The position numbers were made by a program, and so were the translations under genes. 21,361 nucleotides of DNA from CAJQQK01 sp051010015 (GTDB taxonomy: Bacteria; Pseudomonadota; Alphaproteobacteria; Rhizobiales; Hyphomicrobiaceae). Below, one piece after another: positions 9,601 to 17,578 of the stretch. Within the stretch, counting starts at the first letter, position 1. Each line of letters begins with the position of its first letter. Below the pieces are notes generated by a model. It was not told the DNA's origin. It ran no database searches and saw only the letters and a program-made list of their open reading frames with translations. Location: contig JBPCVZ010000178.1 in the NCBI GenBank assembly GCA_051010015.1, forward strand, positions 1 through 21,361. Reading direction: 5' to 3'.

Positions 9601-10933
9601 GCGGGCGCATTCCGACCGCGTCTGCCAGCCCCTTCACCGGACTGTTGAAACCATCGGCCGTCAGCTGCAGGCGAATGTGTTCGGCCGACAGCGCACGCAC
9701 GCCGGTCGGCATTGTCTGTTTCGCGTGGGCGCTGAGGTCGAATGCCGACACCGCACCAAGCGGATGCGTCACGCCTTGCGCCGCGAGGTCGAGTGATATG
9801 TCGCGCGCGCTGCGATCATCGGGCAGCGACAGCTTCATGCGAAGATTGCGTACGGAAAGCGGCGCTTCGCCTGAAAGCTTGATCGCGACGGGATGGGTGT
9901 CGGCGCGTCCGACGTCAAGCGATAGCGTCCCATGCGCAAACGATGTCGCGGGCTCAAAACCGCCCGCTCCGCGCAGCCTGAGCGCATCATTCGAGATCAG
10001 CATGTGAGACACGTCGAAACGGGCGAGACCCGAAAAATGACCTACCATCGAACCGGTTGTCTTGCCCGCCGCCAAGGTCGACCAATCGCTGGAGACAAGA
10101 GCTTGCACGTACCCCGCGAAGTCGGTCGCGAGACGATGACGCGCACCGTCACGATCGAGTCGGATCCGGCCTGCCACGAACGGTTGCGCCGCCGCCGAAA
10201 GCGACCAGTCCGCCTGCCAGGCGTCGAGCGGCCCCTTGCCCGAAAACGTGAGTGCCAGTGCCGGCTTGTCCGGCATCTGAAGCAACCGTGCAACCAGTCC
10301 GCCGGCGGGCTCCGCTGCTGATACCCGCACGGCGAACTTGCGCCCGTCCGGGACATAGGCAAGGTGCGCGTCAAACTCGGCGCCTGGTTGATCCAGGCGT
10401 TTGGCCGAAATGCGCGCTTTAAGGCCGTGGCGATGGTCGACCAGGTCGGCATTGGCCTTGATCGCGAAGCGTGCCGCCACGCCAGCGAACGCCTCATCCA
10501 GGATCAGCTCATCAATCTGCATCCGCTTCAGCGTCATGCGCATCATCGGCACCGCCGGCCCGGCCGAGGGACCAGCAGTACTATCCGATGCCGTCGGTTG
10601 GCGGATGAGCTCGACCGCGTCGGCCAGCAACTGTTCGATGTTGATGTGGCCGCCGAACAATGACAGGGCGGACCACGTCACACGGATATTGCGCACCTCC
10701 AGCCAGGTTCCGTTGCGATCCGCGACGGCGATGCGGTCAATTCTGGCGCGGTTGAACAGCGAGCCCTCGAGCCGGCCAATCGACAGTGTAAAGTCAGGCC
10801 CCGAAGCCGCATGGCTGGCGACGCGCAATGCCAGGCGCTGCCCCGACGCTGTCATGAGAACAGCGAAGACCAGCACCACCAGTCCGGCAACACCGAGCGC
10901 GATCCGCACCAGCCATGTCGCGGTCCGGGACAT
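6632..10933 (-). CDS. tamB: Translocation and assembly module subunit TamB
   Basis: This 1433-aa protein has an N-terminal inner-membrane anchor (about residues 8-28, VRIALGVAGLVVLVFAVLM). It is followed by more than 1000 residues of repetitive beta-strand-rich sequence, the AsmA/DUF490-type groove thought to span the periplasm. The C-terminal TamB domain (around 1200-1433) includes GAFVMQRGRLDILGRRLEFRRGRVLFDG, the PELPEDEVLARLLF motif and a closing aromatic residue (LEWDY), as is typical of the family. The family is linked to lipid transport to the outer membrane and to outer-membrane protein assembly with TamA. The ATG at 10933 directly follows the tamA stop with no gap, so translation is probably coupled. 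The length is normal for alphaproteobacteria and I saw no break. Confidence 0.96.
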   Translation of the reverse strand: MSRTATWLVRIALGVAGLVVLVFAVLMTASGQRLALRVASHAASGPDFTLSIGRLEGSLFNRARIDRIAVADRNGTWLEVRNIRVTWSALSLFGGHINIEQLLADAVELIRQPTASDSTAGPSAGPAVPMMRMTLKRMQIDELILDEAFAGVAARFAIKANADLVDHRHGLKARISAKRLDQPGAEFDAHLAYVPDGRKFAVRVSAAEPAGGLVARLLQMPDKPALALTFSGKGPLDAWQADWSLSAAAQPFVAGRIRLDRDGARHRLATDFAGYVQALVSSDWSTLAAGKTTGSMVGHFSGLARFDVSHMLISNDALRLRGAGGFEPATSFAHGTLSLDVGRADTHPVAIKLSGEAPLSVRNLRMKLSLPDDRSARDISLDLAAQGVTHPLGAVSAFDLSAHAKQTMPTGVRALSAEHIRLQLTADGFNSPVKGLADAVGMRPQLDIKGALKAGALTIERFRLGDATSQLVGSAALSADALSASARLTISDVSRFSTLFGRQLAGHLELEGKASASLRKGDYAVSFDGAAADLTLGQGVLAGLVGKSLQLAGDVAGDAAGGMALRNFKATGKNLSLAAKGRYAQNAIELDHTIDVGDLAAVQPGLTGAAKLTVALRGTPAILSSKVRVSTRDATWSGQAIEGLAFDFDGTGPLTAHGGRAELKGRVGQRQLAGSAQVTLGRGGLFSAQDVSVKIGRNTMTGHLRFAAGATPSGKLVVKAGHLADLDAILGQSISGALTGDVEIFGDKASPSLRVNAEAPVIAFAGSTLKRLTAAAVLRDFTGKMNGRASVTLAELASTTSTARKLSLDLRDREGRMAFAAAGRINGAPMRADGSFQQQGNGVDVTVDRAELKHGRLRVKLVERAQFGFADGSLRIRRLRLAAGGGQLALDGDASRDALNLEARIERVPATIANAFVPDLGLGGTVSGRARLSGSPVKPIAKLDATWHQATAAALRDNHLPPVTIELSGDVRDDTAKVRLVVRGSQSLHLSAEGQVRIKPKNEMRFRLTGDLPLALGNAALAARATQLSGRARLSGIVTGTAGAPKIDAKVQIPVATVFDPATGIKLKRVTGSLEVTERGLVIRTLKGESAFGGWLSVAGTLARGGSGQARADLVAQLGQFKFNDRQLMAGEVDGNVTLVGPLDGLAAKGRILLRRLDVMVPAAAPRSVATLNVKHVNAPEHLAKPIRVKQQRPADAGPLRMSLDLRLDAANRIFVKGRGLDAQLGGSLNVRGTSAAPLTDGAFVMQRGRLDILGRRLEFRRGRVLFDGTLEPVLDMEATTVADDVTVIVAISGVASKPVFKFSSDPELPEDEVLARLLFNKALVGLSPLQLVQLASEVDKIGGLSSGPGIFDKLKRSVGVDVLDVSTDKTGAATISAGRYVTDKTFVGVRQGATAGSSRVIIDHDFTKNLKARGEVGADGNSKLGIGLEWDY

Positions 10934-12856
10934 TCAGAATGCCTGCCCGAGGCCGACATACACGCCGAACTTCGACCTGTTGTCGCGATTGGTCAGGGGA
11001 ACAGCCGCGTCGAACCGAATGGGGCCGATCGCCGTGTAGTAGCGCAGCCCAACGCCGGCGCCGACATAGACGCTGTCAGAAAACCTCGGCACGCGATCGA
11101 GCGAAACCGTTGCGATGTCAATGAACGGCACGACGCCGAACTGCTGCGTCGCGCGCAAACGCAACTCCACGGAAGAAGCCGCATAGCTCAAGCCGCTCAC
11201 GACGCGGCCATCGACGATCGCGCCGATGCTGCGATACGCATAGCCGCGAACGGAATTGCCGCCACCGGCAAGGAAACGGTAGGTCGAGGGAATATCCTCG
11301 ATCGAACTGCCAAGGATACTACCGCCCTGAACGCGCGCAGCAACGATCACACGGTCGTCCGCATCCAGCGCCCAATAGCCTGCGCCGTCGAACGCACTCT
11401 TGAAGAATGCACGTGAGTCCAGGGTATCGACGGTCGGTGCCAGTCGGGCCTTGGCGTGAATGCCCATGCTCGGATCAAGTCGATTGTCGCGCGTGTCGTA
11501 TGTCACGTTCGCCGGCAACGACACCAGCGCATAGTCGTTCTTTCCTGTCTCATCCTCCTCTCTGATAAATCGCCCTTCCAAAGCAACGCCTCCCGTAAGA
11601 TGCGGACCGTAGCGGTGCTGCAATCCAACCTTGGCGATCGCCGTGTCGCTCAAATAGACGTCATTGGCTTCCCGCGCCACGCGGAACTGCATGTGCAGGT
11701 TGGTATCGATATCGAGGACGCCGGGTTTGGTCAGTGTCGCCGCGACGTCGAATTCCAACTCGTCATAGGCGCGAGAGCCGATTTGGGACACGGCCCCTTC
11801 GACGCGAAGTTGCTCGCCGCCCCCGAACAGATTGCGATGCCCCCAATGGGCCTTGGCCTCGGCACCATCGAGGGTGGTGACCGATGCCGTGACGCCGACA
11901 TAGCGCGCCTTGTGTTCGGCGACTTCGAGCGTGATCGGGATACCGCCTTGGCCGTCTACGTGCCGGCCCTCAATGATGCGAACACTGCGGATGCTGTCCA
12001 GCTTCCTCAGCCGCTCCCGCGTTCTGGCCAGGTCTTTGGGGTTGTAGGGTGCACCGGATCGCAACGCGCTTTGCTCGGCCACCACTCGGCTTCTGAGCTT
12101 CTTCGGGCCAACCACGTTGATCCAGCCATAGACGGCCGGCGCGCCGGGATCGACCGCGATGGTCACATCGAGACGCTGGCGCGCATGATCCGCCGCGACT
12201 TCCTTGCTGCCGATACGCGCAAACGGAAACCCGGCACCGCGCCACTGCTCGACGATCTTATCGATCGCTGCCACCACGATATTCGAGCGCGCGACGTCGC
12301 CGCTGACGAGACCGTAGTCGCCCGGGTCTCGTGAAACCGTCGCATCGGTTTGCCGGCTCTCGTCGATGACAACGTTGCCGAAGCGAAACTGCGGCCCGGC
12401 CTTGATAGCGAGGCGGACGGCAACAGGTTGCGCATCATCGCGGCTCCGGAGCGACGTGATGGCGGCATCGAGCGGCGCGCCATCGAGCGTGATGCTGACC
12501 GATCCTGCGTAGCGTGCCTCTCCATACAAAGCCGCCATCAGGCGCTTTTTGTCCGTGCGGGCGCGCACCACCAACGAAGCAAAGTCCGGCACGCCGCGTT
12601 TTTGATGTTGGACAAGAATCGAACTGGTGCGAATGACAGACAATATCCCTCGATCGCCGTCATCTATGTGCGTTTCGACCGCGTAGTTGAGCGGCGCGCG
12701 TTGCCCGGTTTGCTGCGCCGCGACAGTCGACTGCGCCAATGATGGTTGTAGTGGCACGCACACGACAAGCACGGCTGCAGCCCATGACAAGGCCGCAAGC
12801 CATATACTCGAACGGTTCACAACCGGTCGAGCCTGCTCATCAAGCGGTTTCAACAT
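10934..12856 (-). CDS. tamA: Outer-membrane assembly protein TamA (Omp85/BamA family)
   Basis: This 640-aa outer-membrane protein has a basic N-terminus followed by a hydrophobic signal (about 17-35) with cleavage expected after SLAQ near residue 42. Residues ~55-320 form POTRA domains, including AIKAGPQFRFGNVVI and INVVGPKKLRSRVV. The 16-strand barrel starts near GHRNLFGGGEQL (339-350). The loop motif AGGGNSVRGYAYRS is the conserved VRG(F/Y) lid signature of Omp85 proteins, and the chain ends in phenylalanine as barrel proteins do. Start: ATG at 12856 with AAGG upstream. The frame stays open to 13420, but that extension encodes no signal peptide and runs through a palindromic repeat. It is adjacent to and probably co-translated with tamB. 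Confidence 0.93.
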   Translation of the reverse strand: MLKPLDEQARPVVNRSSIWLAALSWAAAVLVVCVPLQPSLAQSTVAAQQTGQRAPLNYAVETHIDDGDRGILSVIRTSSILVQHQKRGVPDFASLVVRARTDKKRLMAALYGEARYAGSVSITLDGAPLDAAITSLRSRDDAQPVAVRLAIKAGPQFRFGNVVIDESRQTDATVSRDPGDYGLVSGDVARSNIVVAAIDKIVEQWRGAGFPFARIGSKEVAADHARQRLDVTIAVDPGAPAVYGWINVVGPKKLRSRVVAEQSALRSGAPYNPKDLARTRERLRKLDSIRSVRIIEGRHVDGQGGIPITLEVAEHKARYVGVTASVTTLDGAEAKAHWGHRNLFGGGEQLRVEGAVSQIGSRAYDELEFDVAATLTKPGVLDIDTNLHMQFRVAREANDVYLSDTAIAKVGLQHRYGPHLTGGVALEGRFIREEDETGKNDYALVSLPANVTYDTRDNRLDPSMGIHAKARLAPTVDTLDSRAFFKSAFDGAGYWALDADDRVIVAARVQGGSILGSSIEDIPSTYRFLAGGGNSVRGYAYRSIGAIVDGRVVSGLSYAASSVELRLRATQQFGVVPFIDIATVSLDRVPRFSDSVYVGAGVGLRYYTAIGPIRFDAAVPLTNRDNRSKFGVYVGLGQAF

Positions 12857-13437
12857 CGCCGCCTTATAAGCAATTCGCGCCTGATTCGTCCCACGACCGC
12901 CAAAACTAACACCTGATCGTGATTGGAGAATCAGGCTCCGGTTGTGCTTGTCGCTGAGGTTGATGCCCGTGGGCCGCGCACGACTGTCCGAAAGCGTCGA
13001 ATCATACCCTGTGACAGCGACCGGCTTTCCCGCTGTTGCGCCAGTCTCGGCCGGTCGGACCGTGACAATTCGACGGACGGCTGCACCAAACTCCGTCGTC
13101 ATCCCGTCGCAGGACGGGACCCATTCGCGCTGCCTCAGACCAAGCGATCGTGGCGATGCGTATGGGTTCCGGCCTGTGCCGGAAAGACGACAGGGGGAAC
13201 GAGGGCGCATGACAAATGTGACGTCCGATTTGACCGCACAGCCGTGACAAGCCACGGCCACGCCTTGATTCGGACGGCAAGCGTATTGCCCGCGAAAGCC
13301 GCATCCTATAGGCCGCATCGGATGCACTTTGTCCACATCTCGATTGTCACAACTTGGATGGTTCTGCCTGCTGCAAACGTGTAGAATGGCAGCGAGCCAC
13401 ACGGTGTCAGCCTGAACCAAAACGGCGAGGATGCCGC
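12857..13437. other. Gene-poor region between tamA and the DMT permease
   Basis: These 581 bases separate the divergent tamA and DMT genes. I find no credible gene; the open frames on both strands have arginine/proline-rich shadow composition. The clear structure is the 97-bp nested palindrome listed separately. Minor inverted repeats are CCTGAT/ATCAGG (12912-12917 with 12930-12935) and GCCGTG/CACGGC (13241-13246 with 13253-13258). Neither is followed by a T-run. TAGAAT at 13382-13387 could be a -10 element for the DMT gene, without a good -35. Confidence 0.7.
13095..13191. repeat. Nested palindromic intergenic repeat
   Basis: The outer arms pair GTCGTC (13095-13100) with GACGAC (13186-13191). 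Inner arms pair ACCCAT (13119-13124) with ATGGGT (13162-13167) and extend imperfectly to CGC/GCG. Each half also contains its own hairpin. On the left, CCCGTC-GCAG-GACGGG (13103-13118) is a perfect 6-bp stem. On the right, TTCCGGC-CTGT-GCCGGAA (13167-13184) is a perfect 7-bp stem. The two hairpins differ in sequence but keep the stem-loop shape, a sign of compensatory change. Elements of this general form are frequent between genes in Hyphomicrobiales. No second copy is in this window. Confidence 0.75.
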
Positions 13438-14319
13438 GTGCCGATTTCCCAAACCAGTGTCAGTGTCTTGTATCTGCTGGCAGCCGTCGGTCTGATTTCC
13501 CTGGTCGACACCATCTGCAAATTCTACACAGACCAACTGCACGCCGTGATGCTCGTGTGGGGCTACTTCGTCAGCATGACGGTTCTCGTCCTTGCCCACT
13601 TTGCCGCGCGCCGGCAACTGGCTTTCTTGCGCAGCGGCCGACCAATGCTCCAACTCGCGCGGGCGGGCTTCCTGGTGTCGTCGATCTCCAGCCTGTTCGT
13701 CAGCCTGACCTATCTGCCGATAGCTGAAGCAACCGCGATTGGCTTCACCGGGCCGCTCTTCATCACGGCCCTTTCGGTTCCGTTGCTGGGCGAACGCGTC
13801 GGTTGGCATCGTTGGCTCGCCGTCATCATCGGACTGGCAGGCGTGCTCGTCATCGTCCGACCAGGCGGCTCAGTCTGGCATTGGTCGGCAGCTATGGCAC
13901 TCTTGGGCGCCGTTTGCTTTGCCTTCTTCCAACTCATCACGCGCCGCCTGGCGGGCGAGGAACCGCACCAGACCACACTGCTTTACACGAGCATCGGCGG
14001 GACCGCCTGGTCCAGCTTGATCGTACCGTTTTTCTGGACCACGCCGACAACCGGTCACGTGGCGATGTTCCTGGTCATCGGCGCCATGGGAGCCAGCGCC
14101 CATTTCTGCATGATCCAGGCGTTCTCGAAGACGGAGGCATCGCTTCTGGCGCCGTTCAACTACAGCAAGCTCATCTGGGTCGCGATTTTGGGCTATCTGG
14201 TGTTCGACGACGTGCCGGGATTGGACACGCTGGTCGGCAGCGCCGTCATCGCAGCGGCCGGCCTCTACGTTATCCACCGCGAAGGCCGTCCAGCGAAAGA
14301 TCACTTGCCGGACCGGTGA
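13438..14319 (+). CDS. DMT-superfamily permease with EamA domains
   Basis: This 293-aa inner-membrane transporter has about ten hydrophobic helices arranged as two EamA halves. The first half starts at SVLYLLAAVGLISLVDTI and contains LTYLPIAEATAIGFTGPLFITALSVPLLGERVGWHRWLAVIIGLAGVLVIVRPG, the hallmark end of an EamA repeat. The second half ends similarly (LLAPFNYSKLIWVAILGYLVF...). The family exports or imports metabolites such as amino acids, and the substrate here is unknown. Start: GTG at 13438 with GAGG seven bases upstream. An in-frame ATG at 13354 adds 28 charged, cysteine-containing residues unlike a membrane N-terminus. It ends 109 bases before hsp20 and probably forms its own unit. 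Confidence 0.9.
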   Translation: MPISQTSVSVLYLLAAVGLISLVDTICKFYTDQLHAVMLVWGYFVSMTVLVLAHFAARRQLAFLRSGRPMLQLARAGFLVSSISSLFVSLTYLPIAEATAIGFTGPLFITALSVPLLGERVGWHRWLAVIIGLAGVLVIVRPGGSVWHWSAAMALLGAVCFAFFQLITRRLAGEEPHQTTLLYTSIGGTAWSSLIVPFFWTTPTTGHVAMFLVIGAMGASAHFCMIQAFSKTEASLLAPFNYSKLIWVAILGYLVFDDVPGLDTLVGSAVIAAAGLYVIHREGRPAKDHLPDR

Positions 14320-14350
14320 AGGCAGCGACGTGCCAGTGTCAAGGCGTGGT

Positions 14351-14364
14351 TTGATCGATATCAA
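14351..14364 (+). promoter_or_regulatory. FNR/FixK box upstream of hsp20
   Basis: TTGATCGATATCAA is a perfect match to the FNR/FixK consensus TTGAT-N4-ATCAA. A possible -10 element, CATCTT (14387-14392), starts after a 22-base gap. This places the box at -41.5 relative to a predicted start near 14399, the class II activator geometry. The predicted leader is about 30 bases and contains the GGAGGA ribosome site of hsp20. No transcription data are available here. Confidence 0.8.
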
Positions 14365-14428
14365 CGTTGAACTTCCACGCAAGTTCCATCTTCTTTCCAA
14401 CACGATCGAATTCGGACTGGAGGAAGTC

Positions 14429-14845
14429 ATGGTCGAGAAATCGCATACGGCAGGTTCGTGGCCGCATCTCTATGAACCCCTGCGTGGACTGGGTCGGAAA
14501 GTGGCCGATTGGTTTGCCCCTCGCTCGGAAGCATCGGCCGTGGCCGACTGCTACGAAATCAAGGTCGAACTCCCCGGCGTCACGGCCGAAGACATTGACG
14601 TCTCGGTGCACGACAACAGCCTGACGGTTCGCGGCGAGAAGCAATTCGAACGCGAGGAAACCGGTCGGGATTTCTTTTTTTCCGAGCGTGAGTACGGCGC
14701 CTTCCAGCGTACGTTTCGGTTGCCGCCCGATGCCGCCGCCGACAAGATCGATGCCGAACACAAGGATGGCGTCCTGATTTTGAAGATCGCAAAGCAAAAA
14801 CCGACCGAACCTGCCGCCAAGAAGGTCGCCATTCGGCAAGGCTAG
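14429..14845 (+). CDS. Hsp20-family small heat-shock protein
   Basis: This 138-aa cytoplasmic holdase chaperone binds unfolding proteins without ATP. The alpha-crystallin domain spans roughly residues 38-124, from DCYEIKVELPGVTAEDIDVSVHDN through the conserved KDGVLILKIAK near its end (the A-x-x-x-G-V-L motif region). A short C-terminal tail has VAI (133-135) at the place of the usual I-x-I oligomer motif. Start: ATG at 14429 behind GGAGGA. The in-frame ATG at 14330 lies upstream of the FNR-type promoter and is unlikely. The stop is one base before the cytochrome gene, so the three plus-strand genes look like an operon. Control by low oxygen is inferred from the box at 14351. Confidence 0.94.
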   Translation: MVEKSHTAGSWPHLYEPLRGLGRKVADWFAPRSEASAVADCYEIKVELPGVTAEDIDVSVHDNSLTVRGEKQFEREETGRDFFFSEREYGAFQRTFRLPPDAAADKIDAEHKDGVLILKIAKQKPTEPAAKKVAIRQG

Positions 14846-14846
14846 C

Positions 14847-15308
14847 ATGGCCCGGAGCGAACATTCCGCTCTGTTGCTACCGGCAAGAGCAAGACCCGTC
14901 ATGCGGGCAGCCGTCCTCTTTGCCTTCGCCATGTTGTTTTTGCCGGGCGATGGCTTGGCGCAAGCGGATGATGAACATCTCGGCCTGACCGAGTACGAGC
15001 TTGCCTGCATGCCGTGTCATGGCGTCGACGGACATGGTGACGGCCCGTCCGCCACGAACCTGACGACGCCGCCGCCTGACTTGACGCAAATTGCCAGGTC
15101 CAACGGCGGCAGGTTTCCGAGCCTGAGAATCCGGAAGTTCATCGACGGTCGGGCAGACGTCGCGGCCCACGGTGCGAGGGAAATGCCCGTTTGGGGCGAT
15201 CGTTACCGTCTCACGCGCCTGCCGAACGAAACGCGCAGCGCTGCAGAGCGACGCACGCGGGCCCGGATCAACGCACTCGTTCGCTACGTCGAAGGGCTGC
15301 AACGATGA
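14847..15308 (+). CDS. Exported class I-type cytochrome c
   Basis: This small periplasmic or membrane-anchored cytochrome is 153 aa from the first ATG. The signal region is the hydrophobic stretch AAVLFAFAMLFLP (about 21-33), with cleavage likely after GLAQA. The single haem site is CMPCH (C54, C57, H58), followed by the GHGDGPSA loop common in cytochromes c that resemble subunits of quinol or alcohol oxidases. M113 in REMPVWGDRY is the likely sixth haem ligand. An ATG at 14901 would give a neater signal peptide but has a weaker ribosome site. It lies between hsp20 (one base before) and the alcohol dehydrogenase (22 bases after). Its electron partner is not known. Confidence 0.9.
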   Translation: MARSEHSALLLPARARPVMRAAVLFAFAMLFLPGDGLAQADDEHLGLTEYELACMPCHGVDGHGDGPSATNLTTPPPDLTQIARSNGGRFPSLRIRKFIDGRADVAAHGAREMPVWGDRYRLTRLPNETRSAAERRTRARINALVRYVEGLQR

Positions 15309-15330
15309 CAATCCGGACAGGGAGAAACTG

Positions 15331-16314
15331 ATGAAGGCCATGGTCCTTGAAACCGTCGGCCAACCACTCAAGCTGATCCAGCGCGCGACGCCTCAGGCTG
15401 GACCGGGACAGGTCCTGGTCGAAATCAATGCCTGCGCCGTTTGCCGGACAGACCTGCATGTCGTTGACGGTGATCTCACAAAAGCAAGACTGCCGATTGT
15501 CCCCGGTCACGAGATCGTCGGGCGCGTCCTGTCAATTGGCGATGGCGTGGAGCGGTACGTTGGAGGTGAGCGTGTCGGCATTCCGTGGCTCGGCCATACC
15601 TGCGGTCAATGCCATTATTGCCATGGCAATCGGGAAAACCTGTGCGATGCAGCACGGTTCACCGGATATCAGATCGACGGAGGGTTCGCATCTCATTGCC
15701 TGGCCGATGCGAACTACTGTTTCGAACTGCCGGACAACTACGATGACCTCCATGCCGCACCATTGCTGTGCGCAGGCCTGATCGGCCACCGCACGCTGAC
15801 AGCCGCCGGCGATGCCAGGCGAATTGGCATCTACGGCTTCGGTGCAGCCGCCCACATCGTTGCCCAGGTCGCGCGCCACGAAGGCCGGGAGATTTTCGCT
15901 TTCACGCGGCCCGGGGATACAACGGCACAGGACTTTGCGCGATCGCTCGGCGCCGTATGGGCGGGCAACTCGGACGAAGCGCCACCGCAACCGCTTGAAG
16001 CAGCCATCATCTTCGCCCCCGTCGGCGCCCTCGTCCCGCAAGCGCTGCGTGTGACGGAAAAGGGTGGCACAGTTGTCCTCGGCGGCATCCACATGAGCGA
16101 GATACCGGCGATGCCGTATGACATCTTGTGGGGCGAACGCGTTGTCCGTTCGATCGCCAATCTAACCAGGCAGGATGCCCTCGATTTCCTGTCGCTAGCC
16201 GCACGGGTCAAGATTGAAACGACCGTCGAAGCCGTCCCGCTGGAGATGGCCAACGAGGCGTTGCGACGGCTGAGGGACGGAGAGCTGACGGGCGCGGCCG
16301 TGCTGGTGCCGTGA
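15331..16314 (+). CDS. Zinc-dependent alcohol dehydrogenase (MDR superfamily)
   Basis: This 327-aa cytoplasmic NAD(P)-dependent oxidoreductase interconverts an alcohol and an aldehyde. The catalytic zinc ligands appear as C38 (CAVCRTDLH), H60-E61 (PGHEIVG) and C147 (APLLCAG). The structural zinc site is C91, C94, C97 and C105 in TCGQCHYCHGNRENLC. The Rossmann turn is YGFGAAAH (about 168-175), a variant of GxGxxG also seen in AdhP/CAD2-like bacterial enzymes. Start: ATG at 15331 with GGGAG six bases upstream. The earlier in-frame ATG lies inside the cytochrome gene. As the third gene after the FNR box it may help dispose of reducing power when oxygen is low. It converges on cfa with 25 bases between stops and no obvious terminator. 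Confidence 0.94.
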   Translation: MKAMVLETVGQPLKLIQRATPQAGPGQVLVEINACAVCRTDLHVVDGDLTKARLPIVPGHEIVGRVLSIGDGVERYVGGERVGIPWLGHTCGQCHYCHGNRENLCDAARFTGYQIDGGFASHCLADANYCFELPDNYDDLHAAPLLCAGLIGHRTLTAAGDARRIGIYGFGAAAHIVAQVARHEGREIFAFTRPGDTTAQDFARSLGAVWAGNSDEAPPQPLEAAIIFAPVGALVPQALRVTEKGGTVVLGGIHMSEIPAMPYDILWGERVVRSIANLTRQDALDFLSLAARVKIETTVEAVPLEMANEALRRLRDGELTGAAVLVP

Positions 16315-16339
16315 TTTCTGGTGCGTGCGACCTTTCGAT

Positions 16340-17557
16340 CTAACGCATATCAAAGGCTTCATGTGCGGTCAGGCGATGACGTTCACTGGACGATTGCAAC
16401 GTATCAGATGGCCGGATGTAGCCGTTGGTCAGGTGCCCCTTTGCGTAGACCAGCTGCCAGACCTGGCTGTCACCAACTGCAAAATCGGCGGCGCAGGCCA
16501 GAAGGTAGTAGCGCCACATCCGATAGAAGACCTCTTCGGAGCCCCATACCCGCGGACGTCTGCCACTGGTATCGGGGTTTGACCAATACGCCTCGAAGTT
16601 GTCGTGCCAGGCGCGAAGCGTTGGCGTGTAGTGAATGCCGATGTTCTGGAGATCCTGCAAAACCAGCAAGTCCTCGGCAGCTTCACCGAGTTGGCGCATC
16701 GAGGGCAGGGCGCCGCCGGGGAATATGTACGTTGTCATCCACGGATCAGCCACTTCCATAGAAGCGTTGCTTCCGATCGTGTGGAGCAGCAACAGGCCCG
16801 GTTCCCGTAGGACACTGCGGATGACGCTGAGCAGTGTTCGATAGTTTCGATAGCCGACATGCTCGATCATGCCGATTGATGCGACCTTGTCGAAGCGGCC
16901 ACCATTTTCTTGGCAGTCAAATTCGCGATAGTCGCACGTGAGAATTTCAACGGGCAAACCTTTGCATGCCTGCCGGGCGTATTGCGCCTGTTCGCCCGCC
17001 ACCGTAATGCCAACGACTTCGGCGCCGTACTCGCTAGCTGCATACTTGGCAAAACCACCCCAGCCGCAACCGATATCGAGGAGCCGCTCGCCCGGCTTGA
17101 GGTACAGCTTTCGGCAAATCATGTCGTATTTGGCAAATTGCGCGGCATCGAGATTGCCGGCATCTGCCCAGTAGCCGCACGAGTAGGCCATCGACGATCC
17201 GAGCATGTGCTCGAACAACTCGTTGCTCAGGTTGTAATGCGCATCGGCAAGCTTGCGTGACTGACCACGTGTCTGGACATTTAACAGTCGAGCTTTCAAG
17301 AACGCCAGCGTTGTGCGCCAACCGACGTTCTTCTCCTTTGCAACCTGTGCTTGCGGCAGCAGGCGGACAAACAGACCGTAGAGGTCGTCGGCGTCCCACC
17401 ATCCCTGCATATAGGCCTCGCCAAGGCCAAGGGCGCCATCGGAAAGCACCCGGTCATAGACTCTCTTGTCGTGAACTTTGAGGTCCCATGGCCGCGGACC
17501 ATTTATGATGACTCCACCCTTTGCACAAAGGTCTTCTATGATTTTCTGACCGTTCAT
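16340..17557 (-). CDS. cfa: Cyclopropane-fatty-acyl-phospholipid synthase
   Basis: This 405-aa SAM-dependent enzyme adds a methylene bridge to unsaturated acyl chains in membrane phospholipids. The N-terminal lipid-binding part contains GLGEAYMQGWWD (45-55). It is followed by HYNLSNELFEHML and YSCGYW (C127). The SAM motif is LLDIGCGWGGFA (159-170). GMIEHVG (E232) and LLLLHTIG (H259) match the active-site positions known from E. coli Cfa, which bind bicarbonate. The length is close to the E. coli protein (382 aa). The ATG at 17557 is 21 bases after the methyltransferase stop with a weak GGAT-type site. It is the last gene of the predicted flavodoxin-methyltransferase-cfa unit. A closely related methylase of lipid chains is the main alternative. 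Confidence 0.92.
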   Translation of the reverse strand: MNGQKIIEDLCAKGGVIINGPRPWDLKVHDKRVYDRVLSDGALGLGEAYMQGWWDADDLYGLFVRLLPQAQVAKEKNVGWRTTLAFLKARLLNVQTRGQSRKLADAHYNLSNELFEHMLGSSMAYSCGYWADAGNLDAAQFAKYDMICRKLYLKPGERLLDIGCGWGGFAKYAASEYGAEVVGITVAGEQAQYARQACKGLPVEILTCDYREFDCQENGGRFDKVASIGMIEHVGYRNYRTLLSVIRSVLREPGLLLLHTIGSNASMEVADPWMTTYIFPGGALPSMRQLGEAAEDLLVLQDLQNIGIHYTPTLRAWHDNFEAYWSNPDTSGRRPRVWGSEEVFYRMWRYYLLACAADFAVGDSQVWQLVYAKGHLTNGYIRPSDTLQSSSERHRLTAHEAFDMR

Positions 17558-17578
17558 GGCAACGATCCATCTTTGCGT

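Noticed and set aside
13241..13258. GCCGTG/CACGGC hairpin as a terminator
   Set aside because: No T-run follows on either strand and no gene ends nearby.
12923..13384. Open frames on the plus strand between tamA and the DMT gene
   Set aside because: They cross the palindromic repeat, have arginine/cysteine-rich shadow composition and no start signals.
12857..13420. N-terminal extension of the tamA reading frame
   Set aside because: It would place the signal peptide nearly 190 residues inside the protein and would translate the palindromic repeat; the ATG at 12856 has a ribosome site and gives a normal signal peptide.
13306..13809. 167-codon minus-strand frame opposite the DMT gene
   Set aside because: Glutamine/arginine/glycine-rich antisense of a clear membrane-protein gene.
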